Positions 21,942 to 26,182 of a stretch of 26,182 nt of DNA are shown here, in pieces (position 1 is the stretch's first letter; the number at the start of each line of letters is the position of its first letter). Below the pieces are notes generated by a model. That model saw nothing but the letters and a program-made list of their open reading frames with translations, was not told where the DNA came from and ran no database searches. This stretch comes from an uncultured Pseudomonadota bacterium (GTDB lineage Bacteria > Pseudomonadota > Alphaproteobacteria > Rs-D84), in assembly GCA_900313285.1 (NCBI GenBank), contig OMQP01000010.1:1-26182 (forward strand). Direction: 5' to 3'. Both the position numbers and the translations under genes were made by a program.

Positions 21942-22515
21942 CAGAGATTTCTTTTGTTAAACGTGTGAATTCTAAAATAACAATTGTCCCATCGTAATAT
22001 GTCATTATTACTTTGGTTAAATCTGTTGTTGTACCGTAAATAGTCACATCCTGAATCATTTCTGCAATTGTTGTTAAACGTGGTGTTGCAACCATTGTCC
22101 AAGAGTTTTTGTGTTCACTGTAATCTACGTTAAACGCATATAAAAATTCAGACATATCACCGTTTAACATGTTATCTATCATCGATTGAATGCGATAAAA
22201 ATATGGTAATTCATCCAATTCTTTGGTTTCACCATTTATACAGTAATTTGTCAGTGTAGATGTAAATATATCATCGTTTGGTTTTTGTTGATGCCATGTA
22301 AAACCAACATTTTTTACAAATTTAACATAACCGTTTGACATGAAACGTTTGGTAGATTCTGGCAATATTTTCGTCTGTTTAAATGTTGCAGATACAACAT
22401 TCAAATTATCTGTGAATGTTTTCAGTGTGTTTGGCATTTCTGTTATCGGTGTTGCAAAAGCATTAACAGATGTTAAACAACATAAAAATAATAAAGATTT
22501 AATTACGTTTTTCAT
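21925..22515 (-). CDS. LolA-like periplasmic lipid carrier
   Basis: 196 residues. Signal peptide MKNVIKSLLFLCCLTSVNAFA. The mature protein starts TPITEMPNTLKTFTDNLNVVSATFKQTKILPESTKRF: the FxQ.K.......G pattern of the LolA/outer-membrane lipoprotein carrier fold. Homologues in aryl-polyene loci are thought to carry the hydrophobic product across the periplasm. The start overlaps the end of the glycosyltransferase gene and the stop overlaps the start of the exporter gene, each by 17 bases. Confidence 0.85.
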   Translation of the reverse strand: MKNVIKSLLFLCCLTSVNAFATPITEMPNTLKTFTDNLNVVSATFKQTKILPESTKRFMSNGYVKFVKNVGFTWHQQKPNDDIFTSTLTNYCINGETKELDELPYFYRIQSMIDNMLNGDMSEFLYAFNVDYSEHKNSWTMVATPRLTTIAEMIQDVTIYGTTTDLTKVIMTYYDGTIVILEFTRLTKEISDEIAC

Positions 22516-23230
22516 GACGAAATGCCTTTTTGAATAACCATACTGGTATTAAACAACATAAATATGTATGAAGTAAACTGATATAAAAATTATCACGGAC
22601 AGTATGAAAATTAGATGTGCCATTTTCCGGATAAATAACTTTTGTTGGAACAGAAATTATTTTTATTCCGCTTCTGTATGCTTTCACGATTATTTCAATA
22701 TCAAATCCCATGCGTTTAAATTTTATCGTGTTTAATACAGGTTCAAGTAATTTTAATGGATATACACGAAAACCACACATTGTGTCAGGCATGTTTTGAT
22801 TAAATGTTTCAATTTTTACCCAAAAATCTGTTATTTTTCGTCCAATCAAACGAGCGCGCGGTGCAGATTCATCATAAATTGGATTGCCAATAATTAAATT
22901 GTTCGGGTAAGATTTCGCAATTTTAAAAAATAATGGTATGTCTCGAATATCGTGTTGCCCATCCGCGTCTATTTGTAATGCGTGCGTGAAACCTTTTTTT
23001 GTGGCATATTCGAATCCAGTAATCATGGCAGCACCTTTGCCACCATTTTTTTTGTTTTTCACATATAAAAATTTATGTTTTGAACATATGTTTTTTATTT
23101 TTTTTGATTGGATTGGGGTGCTGCCATCGTCAACAACAATAACAGGTGTTTCAAAATCAACCAGTTTTTCTGCAACTGGTGCGAAAGCGTCGCCATGATT
23201 AAAACAAGGAACAATAATAACTGGTTTCAT
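22499..23230 (-). CDS. GT2 family glycosyltransferase
   Basis: 243 residues, GT-A fold like dolichyl-phosphate mannose synthases. N-terminal VIIVPCFNHG, VVDDGST (34-37 the DDGS), GGKGAAM, and the metal-binding DAD (88-90) in LQIDADGQHD. The C-terminus has a short hydrophobic, basic end, perhaps membrane-associated. It likely adds the sugar or head group of the lipid. In many aryl-polyene loci this enzyme is fused to an acyltransferase; here it is not. It starts 4 bases after the ligase gene. Confidence 0.9.
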   Translation of the reverse strand: MKPVIIVPCFNHGDAFAPVAEKLVDFETPVIVVDDGSTPIQSKKIKNICSKHKFLYVKNKKNGGKGAAMITGFEYATKKGFTHALQIDADGQHDIRDIPLFFKIAKSYPNNLIIGNPIYDESAPRARLIGRKITDFWVKIETFNQNMPDTMCGFRVYPLKLLEPVLNTIKFKRMGFDIEIIVKAYRSGIKIISVPTKVIYPENGTSNFHTVRDNFYISLLHTYLCCLIPVWLFKKAFRHEKRN

Positions 23231-23234
23231 GTGA

Positions 23235-24920
23235 TTATCCCTTTATAACAATTTTACCCTTTGAATAACTAGTATATTCAAAAGTGAATTCATTATCACC
23301 TGTTTTGTTTAATTCAAAATGCACGTTTGTGTCTGGTAAAATCAGGTTTGAAAACTTTAATTTTAAAACATGATAGTCATTTGCGGACATATTGAAATAT
23401 TGTTTAATAAACATCATAACAAAATGGAGTTGTATAACACCAGGCAAAATAGGGTGATTTGGAAAATGTCCATTAAAATATGCAGAATCTTTCAAAAAAG
23501 TTAAATCTGCGGCAAAAATAGAATCTGTTTTTGTAATATTTTGCATAATTGGTTCTGCTACATTTGATTCAAACATAGATGTTATATCTGATTTTATGTA
23601 TTTACCCTGAATATTCACAGGGATCGTATTAACAATTCGAATTTTACGTGGCAGTACAACATTTGGAAAGTAATTTAATAAATGTTGTTTTAATTCTGTA
23701 ACAAATTTATGGCGGCCATTTTCAATGATATATTCTTTGCCGGAATCTGTTAATGTGATTGCTGCACAGATAACAGTTCTGTCTTTCGTTGTTAATGGCG
23801 TTACATAACTTTTTTCTATGTATTTATATTCGCAAAGTTTTTCTTCCATTTCTGGCAGAGATACGCGTTCTTCGGCAATTTTTACCATACGATCGCCACG
23901 ACCTTTTAATAAGAATGTATTATCGCTGGTTTTTTCAACAATATCAGACATTAAATATGGGTTTGAACACGAAAAATCAGATTCAATTAACAATTCACTG
24001 TTTTCGGTTAATGTGACATTTACCGGCTCAAATATGGTCCATTGTTGCCCGTTTATTTGCTGACGCGAAGCAACCCCGCCTGTTTCAGTACTGCCGAATA
24101 TTTCATATGGTGATACACCAAACATTTGATATGCATTGTTTGATGTTTTTGTATCTAATAAACTGCCAGACGAATAAATACCAATACAATTATTTTTGAA
24201 AGTATATTGGTTTTGATACCGGGTGATGCTGTCCAAAAACGAAGGTGTTGTTGCAAACAATAGTTTTTCATATGTGGACTGTTTTTGTTGTAATTCTTCG
24301 GGGGTAAAAACAATATCTAAATCAGATACAATGCCATTTGCCAATGGAAAAAAGAACCGCCAAAGCAGGCCATACATATGATACGGTGACACGGAAGAAA
24401 TCATAACAGGATTTTGATCAATTAAATATTTTTGATTTTTTCCATGGAAAGATACTTCTGATGCCAGCATTTTAAATTGTTTTTTTATACGTTTTGGTGT
24501 GCCTGTTGAACCAGATGTAAAGAAATATAAAAATCTTTCACTGACGTCGTTAAAAGTCCAATTTGTATTATTTTCGCAATCCAAATTCACAATATTAAAT
24601 TCACCAAAAGAATCGAATTTATCGGTAATCAAAATGTCTGTAGTATCTAATAATGGTTTTGCATTTTGTTCTGTAAAAAGAGCAGGCAAAATGATATCTT
24701 TCCCGGCCTGAAGCGCGGCCATAAAACAGACGTAAAACAAATATAAATTATCAGGTATATATATTATGACGGTATCATTTTGGATTGTTTTAAAATGGTT
24801 TGAATATTTCGCAACATCGTTCATATATTCGTGAAAATACACCGGTTTATCAGCATTGTAAAAAACAATTCTGTCGTTTTCTGTATTTTCAACAAAAAGG
24901 CGATTTATTGGTGTAAACAT
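23235..24920 (-). CDS. AMP-ligase fused to a hotdog dehydratase (ApeH-ApeI-like)
   Basis: 561 residues. An acyl-adenylate ligase (about 1-455) with P-loop FTSGSTGTPK (134-143), FGSTETGG, GRGDRMVKIAEERVSLPE, and the late lysine in VNIQGKYIKSD. Then, from about 460, a FabZ-like hotdog domain, YFNGHFPNHPILPGVIQLHF; the His is present and the usual downstream catalytic Glu is not at its place, as in the ApeI group. In aryl-polyene loci the ligase activates an aryl or acyl acid and loads it on an ACP, and the dehydratase makes the double bonds; these are often separate genes. It overlaps the upstream COG4648 gene by 16 bases. Confidence 0.88.
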   Translation of the reverse strand: MFTPINRLFVENTENDRIVFYNADKPVYFHEYMNDVAKYSNHFKTIQNDTVIIYIPDNLYLFYVCFMAALQAGKDIILPALFTEQNAKPLLDTTDILITDKFDSFGEFNIVNLDCENNTNWTFNDVSERFLYFFTSGSTGTPKRIKKQFKMLASEVSFHGKNQKYLIDQNPVMISSVSPYHMYGLLWRFFFPLANGIVSDLDIVFTPEELQQKQSTYEKLLFATTPSFLDSITRYQNQYTFKNNCIGIYSSGSLLDTKTSNNAYQMFGVSPYEIFGSTETGGVASRQQINGQQWTIFEPVNVTLTENSELLIESDFSCSNPYLMSDIVEKTSDNTFLLKGRGDRMVKIAEERVSLPEMEEKLCEYKYIEKSYVTPLTTKDRTVICAAITLTDSGKEYIIENGRHKFVTELKQHLLNYFPNVVLPRKIRIVNTIPVNIQGKYIKSDITSMFESNVAEPIMQNITKTDSIFAADLTFLKDSAYFNGHFPNHPILPGVIQLHFVMMFIKQYFNMSANDYHVLKLKFSNLILPDTNVHFELNKTGDNEFTFEYTSYSKGKIVIKG

Positions 24921-25462
24921 TTTTGTTTGCCTTTGCGAATAATGTATTCTGCCAGCATCATTGTGCTGATTAAAACATACGATATAAAACCATTATACAA
25001 AACCCATATTTCATTTGCCATAAATACTGTTGCAAAAGATATAAGTGTGTTTATGAACATAAATATCGCCCATGCAATTGTTGCGTGGTGTGTATAAATA
25101 ATGGCTGATTGGTCAAGAGGTTCTTTCTGCATTTTCTGTGCAAATTGTGTAATAAGCGGAGTTTTATTTAAAGATAATGTGAATATTGTGCACACAGAAG
25201 CGTTCATTAAAACAGGATACAGTTTTAAAAATATTTCCTGATTAAAAAATATTACAAACGAAACCAAAATCAAACCGACAAGAAACATAATTTTATTTTT
25301 GTTTCGTAAGAAAGAAAACACAACCATCAGCAACAAAAGCAGGCCGATAAATTTAACTGCAACATTTTGTTTTAATGCATAAAAAATGATAAAAGGGTAT
25401 GCAACGATAAAACAACCAAAAAATATTTTAGTTATTAGCGTTAACAATTTTTTCAACTGCAT
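24905..25462 (-). CDS. COG4648-type membrane protein (ApeG-like)
   Basis: 185 residues with about five to six membrane segments. LYPVLMNASVCTIFTLSL, TPLITQFAQKM, and AIIYTHHATIAWAIFMFINT...WVLYNGFISY are the marks of COG4648, a family found almost only in aryl-polyene-like loci; its role is unknown. The start is taken as 25462, with AGGA 8 bases before it; an ATG at 25471 is possible. Either way the gene begins inside the upstream ACP gene. Confidence 0.85.
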   Translation of the reverse strand: MQLKKLLTLITKIFFGCFIVAYPFIIFYALKQNVAVKFIGLLLLLMVVFSFLRNKNKIMFLVGLILVSFVIFFNQEIFLKLYPVLMNASVCTIFTLSLNKTPLITQFAQKMQKEPLDQSAIIYTHHATIAWAIFMFINTLISFATVFMANEIWVLYNGFISYVLISTMMLAEYIIRKGKQKCLHQ

Positions 25463-25682
25463 CGACAACATCCTGTAATGTACGAATTTGTTTAAAATCT
25501 TCAGGATCTACTTTTTTATTTATGATAGTTTGTAATTTTACAACCAAATCAACAGCGTCGATACTGTCCAAATCCAAATCTTCCACCAAATTGGATTCCA
25601 TTTTAATTTTTGCGGCATCGCAATCAAAATCTTTGATTAAGATATCTTTGATGGTATTAAAAATTTCTTCTCTTGTGTGCAT
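25428..25682 (-). CDS. Acyl carrier protein (second of pair)
   Basis: 84 residues with LDLDSIDAVDLVVKL; S40 is the phosphopantetheine site. The start at 25682 follows GGAG, which lies at the end of the preceding ACP gene; a longer frame beginning at 25718 has no ribosome site. The gene starts 4 bases after the stop of the first ACP, consistent with coupled translation. It corresponds to ApeE/ApeF-type ACPs. Confidence 0.9.
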   Translation of the reverse strand: MHTREEIFNTIKDILIKDFDCDAAKIKMESNLVEDLDLDSIDAVDLVVKLQTIINKKVDPEDFKQIRTLQDVVDAVEKIVNANN

Positions 25683-25686
25683 GTTT

Positions 25687-25962
25687 TTACTCCAATGTGA
25701 TGTTTTTAGATTCTGCAATATATTTCGCCAGATTTTCTACGGACTTAAAATATTCTTTGTTTTCTTCTTTATCAGATTTGAAACTGACGTCATATTTTTT
25801 CTTTAATGCCATACCTAATTCCAAAGCGTCGATAGAATCAAGTCCCAGACCGTCATTAAAAAGAGGCGCTTTTGAATCGATATCAGCGACGGTAACGTCT
25901 TCTAAATCTAATGCAGAAATAATGATTTCTTTAATTTCTTGTTCAAGTGTTTCTTGTTTCAT
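25687..25962 (-). CDS. Acyl carrier protein (first of pair)
   Basis: 91 residues with DGLGLDSIDALELGMAL; S43 is the phosphopantetheine site. The start at 25962 follows AAGGG; an earlier ATG at 25989 lies too near the promoter. It is the first gene of a seven-gene run down to 19797. Aryl-polyene loci usually have two ACPs in this position, one for the aryl starter and one for chain extension; which is which cannot be told here. Confidence 0.9.
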   Translation of the reverse strand: MKQETLEQEIKEIIISALDLEDVTVADIDSKAPLFNDGLGLDSIDALELGMALKKKYDVSFKSDKEENKEYFKSVENLAKYIAESKNITLE

Positions 25963-25989
25963 TGTATACCCTTGTGTAAATCTTGACAA

Positions 25990-26018
25990 ATGTTAGGCAA
26001 AGAATCCTGGGTTGTCAA
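25990..26018 (-). promoter_or_regulatory. Promoter of the ACP-to-exporter operon
   Basis: On the minus strand, TTGACA (26018-26013), 17 bases, TAACAT (25995-25990). CTTGACAA (25982-25989) and TTGTCAAG (26012-26019) are a perfect inverted repeat across it, and may be an operator. Confidence 0.6.
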
Positions 26019-26023
26019 GTTTT

Positions 26024-26182
26024 CTATGTGCCAAAAAGGGCTTTCTTTGTCGTTTCTGTGACCTTAATTGCCATTTGACGATCGGTTAATAAAGAATTTT
26101 TTTGTTTAAAATGAACAGCAGGCAACATTTTTAATGAGTAAACAGATGTTTTTTCACCAACATCGTACCATTTACAGTGTTT
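26024..26182 (-). CDS. C-terminal end of a gene running off the window, possibly an acyltransferase
   Basis: 52 residues and a TAG stop are visible: ...KWYDVGEKTSVYSLKMLPAVHFKQKN..., ending TTKKALFGT. It is open to the window edge. The position upstream of the ACP pair and the 'PAVHF...A.KV......' ending are consistent with a PlsC-like acyltransferase (ApeD position of aryl-polyene loci), but this is weak evidence. The operon promoter begins right after its stop, so it may be a separate unit. Confidence 0.6.
   Translation of the reverse strand, partial: KHCKWYDVGEKTSVYSLKMLPAVHFKQKNSLLTDRQMAIKVTETTKKALFGT

Overview
The window looks like part of the chromosome of an AT-rich alphaproteobacterium, probably an uncultured, host-associated, anaerobic or facultative lineage. 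The basis is mixed. The sequence shows an alphaproteobacterial-type ParC, a bL33 remnant, a CTTG-type heat-shock promoter before clpB and a SAM-II/SAM-V-like leader before metK. The anaerobic (class III) ribonucleotide reductase, a DUF4301 protein and an InlB-repeat secreted protein suggest a gut-like habitat, which is inference. No transposase, integrase, phage gene or CRISPR array is visible.

Layout. 1-5450: a DUF378 membrane protein, a candidate small RNA, a short divergent metK behind a putative SAM riboswitch, then an anaerobic RNR operon. That operon is controlled by two NrdR boxes, and its reductase is split: the main NrdD chain ends after the zinc-site region, and the glycyl-radical loop lies in a separate 58-codon gene before nrdG. 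A small lipoprotein follows. 5450-8720 (minus strand): two paralogous hypothetical genes; a tRNA-Leu(CAA) whose 3' end and terminator are duplicated around a GC-richer structured 198-bp segment; rpmB; and a DUF4301 gene. 8870-10930: a ClpB without its N domain. 10960-14190: three acyl-carrier-protein (ACP) genes, one with a second, degenerate ACP unit, plus a serine hydrolase, interrupted by an mscS channel gene on the other strand. 14280-17210: tRNA-Ala(TGC) flanked by partial copies of itself, rpsU and parC. 17300-18280: a secreted InlB-repeat protein and a deleted remnant of the bL33 gene.

18340-26180: an aryl-polyene/flexirubin-like lipid locus. A compact minus-strand run encodes two ACPs, a COG4648 membrane protein, an AMP-ligase fused to a hotdog dehydratase, a GT2 glycosyltransferase, a LolA-like carrier and an MMPL exporter. 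Beside it lie an LpxL-like acyltransferase and a plus-strand phosphopantetheinyl transferase that may be translated from a leaderless mRNA. The ligase would load an acyl or aryl group onto an ACP activated by the transferase. The exporter and LolA-like protein would move the lipid product to the outer membrane. The ketosynthases and ketoreductase expected of such a pathway are not in the window.

Many promoters here share one form, TTGACA-N16-TAnnnT, and most genes end at short GC-rich hairpins used from both sides. The most unusual points are the split NrdD, the tRNA-end duplications, the ACP/hydrolase locus and the bL33 remnant.
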